64,000 nucleotides of DNA from Acetobacter aceti NBRC 14818 (lineage in GTDB: Bacteria; Pseudomonadota; Alphaproteobacteria; Acetobacterales; Acetobacteraceae). How positions within the stretch are numbered: position 1 is the first letter of the stretch; the number at the start of each line of letters is the position of its first letter. A model generated the notes under the pieces. The model saw nothing but the letters and a program-made list of their open reading frames with translations, was not told the DNA's origin and did not search any database. The translations under genes and the position numbers were made by a program. Of this stretch, positions 54,322 to 63,109 are shown piece after piece. The stretch spans positions 2,862,501-2,926,500 of the forward strand of contig NZ_AP023410.1 in assembly GCF_000193495.2 (NCBI RefSeq), read 5' to 3'.

Positions 54322-55407
54322 ATGAAGGTTTTCGTGCATCTGGCCCGGGGCTTTGGCAATGAAACGTGGGGGAAGCTCTGGCGGTCGGGCAAGTTGCTCG
54401 GCCTCAATGAGGAGCATGCCTACGGGTATAACCATGCGGCGTCTCCTGACGTGCAGGTCGTTTATGCGTCTGATGGTCCTGAGACACGCCTTCAGAAACT
54501 GATTCGCTACGCCGGTCGCGCCATCCTTGGGTTCGATGTCGTCCATGCCTGGCGGAATCGGGAGAAAATGCTGGAAGCGGATGTCGTGTGGACCCACACG
54601 GAGTCCCAGACGCTGGGCGTGCTGCTGCTCTTCCGCCTGATGCGAGGACGTGTTCCCAAACTGCTCGGGCAGACTGTCTGGCTGGTGGATCGGTGGGCGA
54701 AACAGCCGTGGCCGCGTCGTCTGCTCTACCGTTTTCTGCTGCATCGGCTGGATGTGCTCACCACATTATCATCGCTGAACTGTCAGGACGCACGCGGCCT
54801 GTTCCCGTGGGTGCGCGTGGAGAGCGTTCTTTTCGGGATCAAGGCGGTGGGCATGCGTCCGGCCCGTGGTCCGCATGACAACGGCCCGATGAAAGTTCTT
54901 TCGCTGGGCAATGACGAACATCGCGACTGGCCGACGCTCTGCTCCGCCCTGTCCTCGTTACCGGATGCGACGCTGCGGATCGCCAGCAGCAGCAAGGCTG
55001 CGGCCCGGGCAGCGAAGGGGCATCGCAATATTGAGGTCATGAAGATCCGCGACAACGCGACGCTGTTCGCGGCCTATGAGCAGGCGGATGTCGTGGTGGT
55101 GCCGTTGAGCGAGAACCGCCACGCTTCGGGCATTACAGTGATTCTGGAAGCGATCTATTTCGGTGTGCCGCTTATCGCCACCGACTGCGGCGGTCTGACC
55201 GATTATCTCGATCACGATGCGGTGTTGTACGTGCCGCCGGGCGATCCTGCCGCCCTCGCTGCTGCAATTCGGGAAGTAAGAGCAAATCCGAAGGTGGCGA
55301 AACAGCGGGTTGAAAAGGCTCAGGAGCGCATGAAGACGGCGCTGAGTTCAGTCGCCTATGCGCAACGCTATGTTGAGCTGTCCCGGGATGTCTGCGGAAA
55401 GGTCTGA
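54322..55407 (+). CDS. Glycosyltransferase family 1/4 (GT-B fold)
   Basis: 361 aa. Rossmann-like N-half with few motifs, then the family C-terminal donor site: LSLGNDEHRDWPTL near 192-205, DVVVVPLSENRHASGITVIL near 256-275 and EAIYFGVPLIATDCGGLTDY near 276-295 (retaining GT4 E-x7-E region). GAGGAGTGGCCG just before the ATG. Follows the sugar-modifying operon after 107 bp and probably transfers a sugar in the same surface glycan. Confidence 0.88.
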   Translation: MKVFVHLARGFGNETWGKLWRSGKLLGLNEEHAYGYNHAASPDVQVVYASDGPETRLQKLIRYAGRAILGFDVVHAWRNREKMLEADVVWTHTESQTLGVLLLFRLMRGRVPKLLGQTVWLVDRWAKQPWPRRLLYRFLLHRLDVLTTLSSLNCQDARGLFPWVRVESVLFGIKAVGMRPARGPHDNGPMKVLSLGNDEHRDWPTLCSALSSLPDATLRIASSSKAAARAAKGHRNIEVMKIRDNATLFAAYEQADVVVVPLSENRHASGITVILEAIYFGVPLIATDCGGLTDYLDHDAVLYVPPGDPAALAAAIREVRANPKVAKQRVEKAQERMKTALSSVAYAQRYVELSRDVCGKV

Positions 55408-55412
55408 CGCAA

Positions 55413-55667
55413 TCAGGCCTCTTCCTTCTTGCGAATCGTCAGTATGTAGCGTCCGTTTCCTGTCTCTTCTTCGGTGGCGAGGACGGTGTGGCCGAGAGAT
55501 TGAGTTGAGCGTGTAACGTTCTTCAGCGGTTCTTCGCCATAAAGCGTGACACGCAGAAGTCCACCAGCAGGCAGTCCATCCAGAGCAAGCCGGGTCCGCA
55601 CGAATGTCATGGGACAGGTCTCGCTGGTGATATCCAGAAGAAGGGGAGGGGCGTCTGACTCGTTCAT
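55413..55667 (-). CDS. TusA/SirA-family sulfur carrier protein
   Basis: 84 aa. The family Cys-Pro motif is at LDITSETCPMTFVRTRLAL (11-29, Cys18), followed by a two-helix/four-strand pattern ending ILTIRKKEEA. In E. coli TusA passes sulfur for tRNA thiolation; this short form is a general sulfurtransferase homologue. Five bp from the convergent glycosyltransferase stop. Partners TusBCD/E are not present. Confidence 0.88.
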   Translation of the reverse strand: MNESDAPPLLLDITSETCPMTFVRTRLALDGLPAGGLLRVTLYGEEPLKNVTRSTQSLGHTVLATEEETGNGRYILTIRKKEEA

Positions 55668-55822
55668 GATGTCCTATGTGGCCGTCGGAACGGGTGGCTT
55701 CAAGTTCCACGGAATTATGTGGTAAATACCAAACAAAGCGCGGGCCGTGAGTGGACAAACCGCGTGGAAATCAGCTAGGCGAAGCATATGGTTGCGCATA
55801 CACAGGCAGCAGGACGTATGCC

Positions 55823-56356
55823 GTGAGTCCGGCTTCTACCCCATCTCCGTTCCGTCAGGGCTCCAAGGCCAAGGCAGAAGATCTGTCCGATTCCCGCATT
55901 GCGCGTCTGTGCGTGGAACGTGGCCTCAAGATGACCGGCCAGCGCCGTGTGATCGCCCGTGTCCTTTCGGATGCGGAAGATCATCCGGATGTGGAAGAGC
56001 TGTATCGTCGGGCGTCCGAACTGGATCCCAAGATTTCGGTCGCCACGGTCTATCGGACCGTGCGCCTGCTTGAGGAAAAAGGCATCCTCGAACGTCGTGA
56101 TTTCGGTGGTGGACGTGCCCGCTACGAGGCGACCGAGCATGGTCGTCACTATCATCTTATCGACGTGGAAACCGGCAAGGTTCTGGAGTTCGAGGACGAA
56201 GAGCATGAAGCGCTTATGCGTCAGATTGCCAATCGTCTTGGATTCGAACTGATTTCCATGCGCCTCGAACTGTTCGGGCGGCGTCTGCCCACTCCGGACA
56301 CCGCGAAGACCGAGCGTCCGAAAGCCACGAAAAAAACGCGGGGGACCGGCAAATGA
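55823..56356 (+). CDS. fur: Fur-family transcriptional regulator
   Basis: 177-aa metal-responsive repressor. Winged-helix DNA-binding part (GLKMTGQRRVIARVLSDAED near 34-53, KISVATVYRTVRLLEEKG near 70-87), then the metal and dimer region RYEATEHGRHYHLIDVETG near 101-119 with the conserved His and Glu. No CxxC zinc motif is seen, as in many alphaproteobacterial Fur/Mur proteins. GTG at 55823 with AGGA eight nt upstream; the frame is open from 55751 but those codons lack similarity. Stop overlaps the olsB start (ATGA). Basic tail PKATKKTRGTGK. Confidence 0.92.
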   Translation: MSPASTPSPFRQGSKAKAEDLSDSRIARLCVERGLKMTGQRRVIARVLSDAEDHPDVEELYRRASELDPKISVATVYRTVRLLEEKGILERRDFGGGRARYEATEHGRHYHLIDVETGKVLEFEDEEHEALMRQIANRLGFELISMRLELFGRRLPTPDTAKTERPKATKKTRGTGK

Positions 56357-57201
56357 GTGCTGAAACTCCGCAAGGCGGTGGTCTTTCCGCTCTCGATCTC
56401 GAGCGCGACGGTTTTCACGAACTGCGCGGCGGCAACCTTGGTGTGCGGATCGCCTCCACGCCGGAAGAGATCGAGGCCGCACAGGAACTTCGCTATCGCG
56501 TGTTTTTCGAGGAAATGGGAGCGCAGCCCGATGAGCGCACCTTCCGCCTCAAGCGCGACATGGATGAATTCGATGAGTATGCCGATCATCTTCTGGTGAT
56601 CGATCACGCCGTCTCTTCCGGAGCGGCGGGCGTGGTTGGAACCTATCGTCTCATGCAGGGCGATCGGGCGGCAAAGCTTGGACGCTTCTACAGCGAGAGC
56701 GAATTCGATATCGGGCCACTGAAGAAGTTTCCCGGCCGTCTGCTGGAAGTCGGTCGCTCCTGCATTGATGTCCGCTATCGCGGACGTGCCGCGATGCAGC
56801 TTCTCTGGCGCGGTATTGCGTCCTACATCTTCCTGCACAAGATCGACGTTCTGTTCGGTTGCGCCAGTCTGCCGGGGACAAACCCCGAAGAACTGAGCGA
56901 GGAACTGACCTACCTTTACCACAATCACCTCGCGCCTCCGGCGCTACGGGTGAAGGCCCTGCCCGACCGTCGCGTGGAAATGTTGCGGCAGGACCCGCTT
57001 ACCCTTGATCGTCGCCGAGCGCTTACCCGTCTGCCGCCGCTGATCAAGGGCTACCTGCGGCTTGGCGGGTATGTTGGTGACGGTGCGGTGGTGGACCCAC
57101 AGTTCAAGACCACCGATGTCGCCGTTCTCGTGAAAAGCGAGCTGATGACCGACAAATACTATCGTCACTATGAGCGCAGGCTGCGTGACGCTCTCGATTG
57201 A
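56353..57201 (+). CDS. olsB: L-ornithine N-alpha-acyltransferase (OlsB)
   Basis: GNAT-like enzyme (282 aa) attaching 3-hydroxyacyl from ACP to ornithine, the first step to ornithine lipids, which acetic acid bacteria are known to carry. Features: AAQELRYRVFFEEMGA near 43-58, GRLLEVGRSCIDVRYRGR near 127-144 and a C-terminal region ending LIKGYLRLGGYVGDGAVVDP. Overlaps fur by 4 bases, so the two are translated together. olsA is not adjacent, and lnt follows 27 bp later. Confidence 0.9.
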   Translation: MSAETPQGGGLSALDLERDGFHELRGGNLGVRIASTPEEIEAAQELRYRVFFEEMGAQPDERTFRLKRDMDEFDEYADHLLVIDHAVSSGAAGVVGTYRLMQGDRAAKLGRFYSESEFDIGPLKKFPGRLLEVGRSCIDVRYRGRAAMQLLWRGIASYIFLHKIDVLFGCASLPGTNPEELSEELTYLYHNHLAPPALRVKALPDRRVEMLRQDPLTLDRRRALTRLPPLIKGYLRLGGYVGDGAVVDPQFKTTDVAVLVKSELMTDKYYRHYERRLRDALD

Positions 57202-57228
57202 GGGTTATCCGGTCCGGTCTCTGATCCG

Positions 57229-58812
57229 ATGAGTTCACCTGAGCCGCAGAAAGTCGGACTGCTCAGACGGACCGGTGTTGCCCTGCGCGGGATGGGGATG
57301 CCGCTTCTCGCAGGCGGTGTCGCTGCTTTCACCTTCCCTCCGCTGCATCTTCTTCCCCTTCTGCCGTTCGCGTTTCTGGTGCTCATGCGGGCGATTGATC
57401 GCGCCCCGACCACAAGGCAGGCGGCGCTGGCCGGTTTTGCCTTTGGTTTCGGTCTGCATGCGGTCGGTCTTTACTGGCTCATCAACGCCATTCTGATCCG
57501 CGCCAGCGAATTCTGGTGGTTTGTCCCGTTCCCGTCTCTCGGCTGCGCGCTCATTCTCGCGCCTTTCGCAGCGGTTCCGGCGGCGGTTTGTCGCTGCGTT
57601 CCGGTAGGATGGCGGCGATGCATGCTCTTCGCGGCGATCTGGACGCTCTGCGACATGGGACGCCAATTCCTGTTCAGCGGCTTCACATGGAATCCGCTCG
57701 GCAGTGATTGGGCCATTCATGGGCTTGCAGGCGACATCCTGATCCAGCCCGCCGCATGGATCGGTGTGGATGGAATGACGCTTCTGACCGTGATTCTCGC
57801 GCTGACTATGCCGTTGGGACGCCGGTGGGCTGCGGTTGGTGTTCTCACCATCATGCTGTGGGCGGGAAGTGGCGCGCTGCGTTTCTATGGTCTGGCGCAT
57901 CAGGCGGATGTTGCTGCCGCTGGCCCGACCGCTCCCGTCGTGGCGCTGGTGCAGGGTAATGTGCCGGAACAGGAAAAGATCAGCCGCTCCGACATGCAGC
58001 GAGTCTTTGAGCGGTATCTGACACTCACTCAGCGAGGTGTCGCTCAGGCTCTGGAAGAAAGTGGCCGGACACAGGGGGCTGCTCATCCGGTTGTTTATGT
58101 CTGGCCGGAAACGGCCTTCCCCGGCGTGCTGGAGGAAGATCCGGAAGCCCGATCGATGATCGTTCGGGCAGCGGAAGGGGCCAACGCGGGAATCGTTGGC
58201 ACATTGCGGATGGGGCCGGATCAGCACTGGCGCAATTCCGTTGTGGCGCTTGATGAAACGGGAGGAGTCGCGGCGGTCTATGACAAGGCGACCCTTGTGC
58301 CGTTCGGCGAATATCAGCCCCGTTTTCTGCCGTTACAGGTAGTCCCCGGCGGCGGCATGACCCCGGGTCCCGGTCCACGAAGCTGGCATCTGCCCGGTTT
58401 TGAGGCCGCAGGCCCACTGGTCTGTTACGAGGTGATTTTCTCCGGCCATGTAGCGGATCATCATGACCGTCCGGGCTGGCTGGTAAATGTCACCAACGAC
58501 GCCTGGTACGGCAACAGCGCCGGTCCCCGGCAGCATCTGGCGGCTGTCAGACTGCGGGCCGTCGAGGAAGGGCTACCCGTGGCTCGTGCCGCCAATACCG
58601 GCGTGTCAATCGTCTATGACGCACGAGGGCATGATCTTGGCAGGCTCGAGTGGGGAATCGAAGGCGTGCTGGTTCGCGCCATGCCGCCTGCCTTGTCTCC
58701 CACCCTGTTTGCGCAGTTCGGGCAGAAAATTCCCGTCACCCTGTGTCTGCTGGCTGCTCTTGTTGCGCTGTTTCCGTCACGTTCGCGGGTGCGGTGGCGG
58801 TCTGACAGTTAA
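57229..58812 (+). CDS. lnt: Apolipoprotein N-acyltransferase
   Basis: Last step of lipoprotein maturation at the inner membrane. 527 aa: about seven membrane segments in the first 200 residues and at the C-terminus, and a nitrilase-type domain with the catalytic triad: Glu in VWPETAFPG near 293, Lys in YDKATLVPFGEY near 352 and Cys in GPLVCYEVIF near 398. Substrates in this window include CyoA. In other alphaproteobacteria lnt is followed by an XRE gene and metK; metK is absent here. Confidence 0.95.
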   Translation: MSSPEPQKVGLLRRTGVALRGMGMPLLAGGVAAFTFPPLHLLPLLPFAFLVLMRAIDRAPTTRQAALAGFAFGFGLHAVGLYWLINAILIRASEFWWFVPFPSLGCALILAPFAAVPAAVCRCVPVGWRRCMLFAAIWTLCDMGRQFLFSGFTWNPLGSDWAIHGLAGDILIQPAAWIGVDGMTLLTVILALTMPLGRRWAAVGVLTIMLWAGSGALRFYGLAHQADVAAAGPTAPVVALVQGNVPEQEKISRSDMQRVFERYLTLTQRGVAQALEESGRTQGAAHPVVYVWPETAFPGVLEEDPEARSMIVRAAEGANAGIVGTLRMGPDQHWRNSVVALDETGGVAAVYDKATLVPFGEYQPRFLPLQVVPGGGMTPGPGPRSWHLPGFEAAGPLVCYEVIFSGHVADHHDRPGWLVNVTNDAWYGNSAGPRQHLAAVRLRAVEEGLPVARAANTGVSIVYDARGHDLGRLEWGIEGVLVRAMPPALSPTLFAQFGQKIPVTLCLLAALVALFPSRSRVRWRSDS

Positions 58813-58893
58813 TCTAGGTTAACAAATTCATCCTCTGGTTGTATGTTTACCTTCTTCTAACCCTCAGGTGGGGGTGTTCCGGGGGACGAAGTT

Positions 58894-59379
58894 ATGGCGG
58901 CAGCAGAAGATGGCGGGACACGGGCCAGTGACCTTGATGCCCACGTGGGAGCCCGCATCCGTCTGCGTCGCACCATGCTGGGGATGTCTCAGGAAAAGCT
59001 GGGTGAGGCAATCAGCCTGACGTTCCAGCAGATTCAGAAATATGAACGTGGCACCAATCGGGTCAGCGCCTCGCGTCTGTTCGAGATCGCCAAGGTGCTC
59101 GATGTGCCTATCGGATTTTTCTACGACGACATGCCTCTGGCGCCGACGGCGCCTCCGCCGGAGGCTACACAGGCCGCACCCGTGATGGGTTTTGCGGAGG
59201 CGCAGCAGGGGTTCGGCGGTCCGCCCATGCCGGGAGCGTCTTCACCGGCTACCGTCGATGCAGCTGTGCTCTCGCGGCGGGAAACGCTTGAACTTGTTCG
59301 CGCCTACTATCGTATTCCCGATGCGGGCGTGAGAAAGCGTGTGCTGGACCTGATCCGCTCAATGGCTCCCGCTGACTGA
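58894..59379 (+). CDS. XRE-family helix-turn-helix regulator
   Basis: 161 aa. Cro/CI-type HTH at about 18-75: ARIRLRRTMLGMSQEKLGEA, then LTFQQIQKYERGTNRVSASR. A Pro/Ala-rich linker (about 85-125) leads to a small C-terminal helical part (RRETLELVRAYYRIPDAGVR). The same protein type follows lnt in many alphaproteobacteria. Targets are unknown. About 80 bp separates it from lnt. Confidence 0.9.
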   Translation: MAAAEDGGTRASDLDAHVGARIRLRRTMLGMSQEKLGEAISLTFQQIQKYERGTNRVSASRLFEIAKVLDVPIGFFYDDMPLAPTAPPPEATQAAPVMGFAEAQQGFGGPPMPGASSPATVDAAVLSRRETLELVRAYYRIPDAGVRKRVLDLIRSMAPAD

Positions 59380-59428
59380 ACAGCGCATTAAGCGCATCAG
59401 TCCACAGAGATCCTTTCGGTTTTCCCGC

Positions 59429-59755
59429 TTATGGATGCGGAGGCGGCGGGGGCAGGGGAGCCCAGTGCGTCGGACGGGCGTGGGGAGCCAGACGCCAGCG
59501 CCGGTCCTGCACATCCCAGCGGTCCAGCCAGACATAATCACCCCGTCCTTCCATATACAGAAACAGCAGAACGGCGCTTCCATCGCGCGGTACCGAACTG
59601 ATGGGACGCCAGATGTTGGCGACGAACGCTTCGAGCCCCAGTTGCATTCGTGTGCGGTAATGTGTCTGGGCCTTGGGATCGAGATCGTTCCAGGCCGCTC
59701 CGCAATAGGCGTAATAGGCATCCGATGCAGCTTCGAGCTGCTCCCGATCAATCAT
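59429..59755 (-). CDS. DUF551-like small protein
   Basis: 108 aa. The end matches the DUF551 pattern: WRPISSVPRDGSAVLLFLYM near 51-70, then a Trp-rich middle and THWAPLPPPPPHP at the C-terminus. Start chosen at ATG 59755 (AGGG about 9 nt before it); the frame runs open to 60037 but upstream codons overlap the ssb promoter region and show no such pattern. Converges with the XRE gene. Function unknown. Confidence 0.65.
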   Translation of the reverse strand: MIDREQLEAASDAYYAYCGAAWNDLDPKAQTHYRTRMQLGLEAFVANIWRPISSVPRDGSAVLLFLYMEGRGDYVWLDRWDVQDRRWRLAPHARPTHWAPLPPPPPHP

Positions 59756-60036
59756 GCGGGCTGCCCTGGGGCGGGGTGCGGATGTTCCGGAAGGTGCGGG
59801 CCTTTTTGCCGGAACATTTGGCGGGGGTGAACGGTTCAAGTGCTGACCATGTCTGAGAATGATGGAACAATAAGGGCGGAGATGGCATGTTAGTTCAAGA
59901 GCCGATGTGTCCGATCGCAGATTAATCGCGTTGCAGGAAGACCGGCTGGGGTTTACCAGACATCCATAGCGAAGTTTCCTGTCCCTACCCGGCGGCGCAC
60001 AGGGACTCTGCACTATAGAATAAATGAGGAGCCACA

Positions 60037-60597
60037 ATGGCAGGCAGCGTGAACAAGGTCATTCTGGTTGGAAATCTCGGGCGTGACCCCGAAATCCGTA
60101 CCAGCCAGAGCGGGCAGAAGATCGCGTCGCTTTCGGTGGCCACGAGCGACACATGGAACGATCGTGCCTCCGGCGAGCGTCGTGAGCGTACGGAATGGCA
60201 TCGTGTGGTCGTGTTCAATGACCGGCTGGCGGACGTCGCGGAGCGGTTTCTGAGAAAGGGACGGAAGGTCTATCTCGAAGGCGTTCTGCAGACCCGTAAA
60301 TGGACCGACCAGTCCGGACAGGAAAAATATACGACCGAAGTCGTGCTGGACCGGTTTCGTGGTGAACTGGTGCTTCTGGATGGTCGCGGCTCCGGCGAGG
60401 GCGAAGAGGGCGGTGGCTACGGCGGCGGCTCCGAGGCAGGCGGCTTCGGTGGTGGCGGTTATGGCGGCGGCTCAGGCGGTGGTTCCCGCCGGATTGCAGG
60501 CGGTGGCGGTGCGGCTCCGCGTGGCAGTGCTCCGGCTTCCCCCGGCGGCTGGGATGCTCCGGGCGGCAGCGATCTGGACGACGAAATTCCGTTCTGA
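60037..60597 (+). CDS. ssb: Single-stranded DNA-binding protein
   Basis: 186 aa. OB-fold at about 1-112 ([60 protein letters not shown]), a long linker very rich in glycine (about 118-170), and the acidic tip DLDDEIPF used to bind partner proteins. GAGGAG six nt before the ATG. A terminator follows at 60684. Confidence 0.96.
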   Translation: MAGSVNKVILVGNLGRDPEIRTSQSGQKIASLSVATSDTWNDRASGERRERTEWHRVVVFNDRLADVAERFLRKGRKVYLEGVLQTRKWTDQSGQEKYTTEVVLDRFRGELVLLDGRGSGEGEEGGGYGGGSEAGGFGGGGYGGGSGGGSRRIAGGGGAAPRGSAPASPGGWDAPGGSDLDDEIPF

Positions 60598-60683
60598 GTT
60601 TCGGGCGATTTTACTGGGGAGAAGCTGATGCTTCCCCCTTTTGAAGAACGGTTCTGGCGCGTTCCGTTATATTGATTGTGTCG

Positions 60684-60708
60684 CCTGTGATCAGCGGCAC
60701 AGGTTTTT
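60684..60708 (+). terminator. Rho-independent terminator after ssb
   Basis: Stem CCTGTG (60684-60689) / CACAGG (60698-60703), 8-base loop, five T (60704-60708). 87 bp past the ssb stop. Confidence 0.75.
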
Positions 60709-61258
60709 CTCACTTCATATGACTCATGATGGGTAATGCTACCTGCTTTCAGGCTGGAGCAGTTGACCATCTGACCGGTGTCCGATCAGTCCGTGTCATT
60801 CGCGGAGGGTGAGGATTGCTTCCTGTTCCGCACGGCTGGGGAAGAACGCAGTCCCCCCTTTTTTAACATCCACCATCGCAGGATGTTTTGTGTTTGCTCC
60901 GGGATGCCCCCGCCGTGCTGCGGCCTTTGCGAGCGTGGCCACAGTTTCTGAGCATCCCCAAGAACCTGATCGCAATATTCATTGTGAAAACATGCAGAAA
61001 TAAAGTGTCTATATTCCTTTGAATATAGACACTTTATTCACTATCCTGCGGTTTTATGTGGTCATTGTGCCATAGTGATAGTAAAAATTACGCCATGACA
61101 TAGATCATATTCCTCTTTTGAGGTTCCACGTTCCGATTTATGTATCTATTGAAAAGTGGCGCAGAGTGACACAAATGTCCTGACAGAGCCTCGGGACGGG
61201 CGCGTGTCGCTTTCCATGTTGTGAAGGACCGTCGGTTTCCCGGCAGTGAGGGTTGAGA
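60709..61258. other. Leader region before the aldehyde dehydrogenase operon
   Basis: 550 bp without a supported gene. It holds the hairpin AACATCC/GGATGTT (60865-60887), then an 18-bp perfect palindrome at 60999-61038 (separate entry), then an AT-rich stretch (61040-61150) that could carry the promoter. I see no unequivocal -35/-10 pair. Confidence 0.45.
60999..61038. repeat. 18-bp perfect inverted repeat upstream of the aldehyde dehydrogenase genes
   Basis: AATAAAGTGTCTATATTC (60999-61016) and its exact complement (61021-61038) are separated by CTTT. It is AT-rich, unlike the GC-rich terminators elsewhere in this window, and is not followed by a T-run. It lies 220 bp before the first aldehyde dehydrogenase gene. 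It could be an operator, an RNA-level hairpin, or the end of a small mobile element. Confidence 0.8.
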
Positions 61259-62587
61259 GTGATCAAACGCATACTTACAGGCGTTGCGGGCGTCGGCATT
61301 GTCGCCGGAATGGGATTTCTTTGGTACGCTTGGTGGCCAGCCATTCCCAAGATCGCCCCTGTGCAGCCGGGACAGTTTTCAGCGGAAAAGATTGAGCGCG
61401 GCCGTATCGTTGCGGCTGAAAGCTACTGCGTTGAATGCCATACCCGTCAGGATAACGGCGGTGGGCCGACGCTTGCCGGTGATTACAAGATGGAGACGCC
61501 GTTCGGCGACATCTTCTCTTCCAACATCACGCCGGACCCGGAGACGGGCATCGGCAACTGGTCGGAACCAGCCTTCCGTCGGGCACTTCAGTATGGTGTG
61601 TCCCGTGACGGCTCACATCTGCTGCCTGCGTTCGTCTATGACCATTTCACCAAGATGAGCGACGAGGATATCTCGGATCTTTATGCGTGGATCATGACCC
61701 GCCCGGCGGTTCACATGACGCGTCGTCCGAATGGTTTCCCGCTTAGCATCTCTCCGCGCATCACGCTCGCCAGCTGGAAGCTGATGTTTTTCACGCCGGG
61801 TCGCTACAAGCCTGATCCGAACCATAATGCGGAATGGAATCGCGGCGCGTATCTCGCTGAAGGCGCAGCCCACTGTGGCGCGTGTCATACGCCCCGTAAC
61901 CTTGCTGGTGCCGAAAAACTGCCCGGTCAGGAATATGACGGTGGCGTGGTTGACGGCTGGATCGCTCCGCCTCTGAACCAGAACAATCCGACGCCTGTCG
62001 TCTGGACTGAGGACGAGCTGTATCAGTATCTGCGCAACGGCGTCGCTCCGCTGCATGGACCGGCTGGTGGCCCGATGTCGCCTGTCGCGCATGACTTCCT
62101 TGCGACCGTGCCGGAATCGGACGTTCACGCAATCGCCTATTACTTTGCTGACAAGGCCCATGCAGCCGAGCGTGTGTCCGGTGACAAGGCCGCTCTTGAG
62201 CACGCCATGGCGGACTCCAAGAAAGACCTCGTCGGGTTCAGCACGGACCCGGATGCGCGTCTGTATCAGGGCGCTTGCGGTGCCTGCCATTACAACGCGG
62301 CACCCGCACCGGTTCTTGGACGCCCTGAACTCGCGCTCAACAATGCGCTGTGGCTGAAAGAGCCGACCAACCTTTACCTCGTCATGCTGCGTGGCCTGAC
62401 GGCGAAGGAAGGTCAGAGCGGCGTCGCAATGCCGAGTTTCTATAATGCGCTCAGCGACAAGGATATGGCGCGTATCGCCGCCTATCTGCGCCGCACACGC
62501 ACAACCCTGCCACCATGGACGGATCTGGAGAAGAAAGCTGCTGACGCCCGCAAGCTGGTGGAACCACCAGTCAATTCCTCGCACTGA
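61259..62587 (+). CDS. Membrane aldehyde dehydrogenase triheme cytochrome c subunit
   Basis: 442 aa. N-terminal uncleaved or signal-anchor segment (KRILTGVAGVGIVAGMGFLW), then three CXXCH haem sites: YCVECH near 60, HCGACHTPRN near 206 and CGACHYN near 341. Same family as AdhB in this window. GTG 61259 is chosen (GAGG seven nt upstream) over TTG 61253. In acetic acid bacteria the membrane aldehyde dehydrogenase (aldFGH-type) combines such a cytochrome with a 2Fe-2S protein and a molybdopterin subunit, both encoded next. Electrons go to ubiquinone. Confidence 0.93.
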   Translation: MIKRILTGVAGVGIVAGMGFLWYAWWPAIPKIAPVQPGQFSAEKIERGRIVAAESYCVECHTRQDNGGGPTLAGDYKMETPFGDIFSSNITPDPETGIGNWSEPAFRRALQYGVSRDGSHLLPAFVYDHFTKMSDEDISDLYAWIMTRPAVHMTRRPNGFPLSISPRITLASWKLMFFTPGRYKPDPNHNAEWNRGAYLAEGAAHCGACHTPRNLAGAEKLPGQEYDGGVVDGWIAPPLNQNNPTPVVWTEDELYQYLRNGVAPLHGPAGGPMSPVAHDFLATVPESDVHAIAYYFADKAHAAERVSGDKAALEHAMADSKKDLVGFSTDPDARLYQGACGACHYNAAPAPVLGRPELALNNALWLKEPTNLYLVMLRGLTAKEGQSGVAMPSFYNALSDKDMARIAAYLRRTRTTLPPWTDLEKKAADARKLVEPPVNSSH

Positions 62588-62620
62588 GCCTCGGATGAGC
62601 TGGGATCACGGAGCCGTATC

Positions 62621-63109
62621 ATGATCAAATTCAAACTCAATGGCCGTGACGTCTCGCTTGACGTGCCGGAAGACACCCCTCTGCTGTGGGCTCTGCGGGA
62701 CGATCTCGGGCTGACGGGCACGAAATTCGGCTGTGGCGTCGGCCAGTGCGGTGCCTGCACCGTGCATGTCGGTGGACGCGCGACCCGTTCCTGCGTGACG
62801 CCAATTTCCGCCATCGAAGGCGCTGACGTCACCACGATCGAAGGGCTGGACCCGGAAGGTCGCCATCCGCTTCAGGAGGCGTGGCAGGAAATTCAGGTGC
62901 CGCAGTGCGGTTACTGCCAGTCGGGACAGATCATGCAGGCGGCCAGTCTGCTGCGCGATTACCCCGATCCGACCGACGAGGATATCGACGGCGTCATGGG
63001 CGGCAGTCTCTGCCGCTGCATGACCTATATCCGCATCCGCAAGGCCATCAAGGAAGCTGCTGCCGCCATGAAGTCGGCCAAGACGGAGGGAGATCACTCC
63101 AATGGGTAA
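62621..63109 (+). CDS. 2Fe-2S subunit of membrane aldehyde dehydrogenase
   Basis: 162 aa, xanthine-dehydrogenase/isoquinoline-oxidoreductase alpha type. First [2Fe-2S] site [13 protein letters not shown] near 38-50 with a fourth Cys near 59 (RSCVTP), second cluster CGYCQSGQ near 97 and SLCRCM near 129-134. Passes electrons from the molybdenum centre to the cytochrome. No signal peptide, so it is presumably carried out by the Tat-exported partner. Overlaps the next gene by 8 bases. Confidence 0.95.
   Translation: MIKFKLNGRDVSLDVPEDTPLLWALRDDLGLTGTKFGCGVGQCGACTVHVGGRATRSCVTPISAIEGADVTTIEGLDPEGRHPLQEAWQEIQVPQCGYCQSGQIMQAASLLRDYPDPTDEDIDGVMGGSLCRCMTYIRIRKAIKEAAAAMKSAKTEGDHSNG

Noticed and set aside
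60809..61003. 64-codon frame in the aldehyde dehydrogenase leader
   Set aside because: It crosses a hairpin and the edge of the 18-bp palindrome and lacks a ribosome site or similarity.
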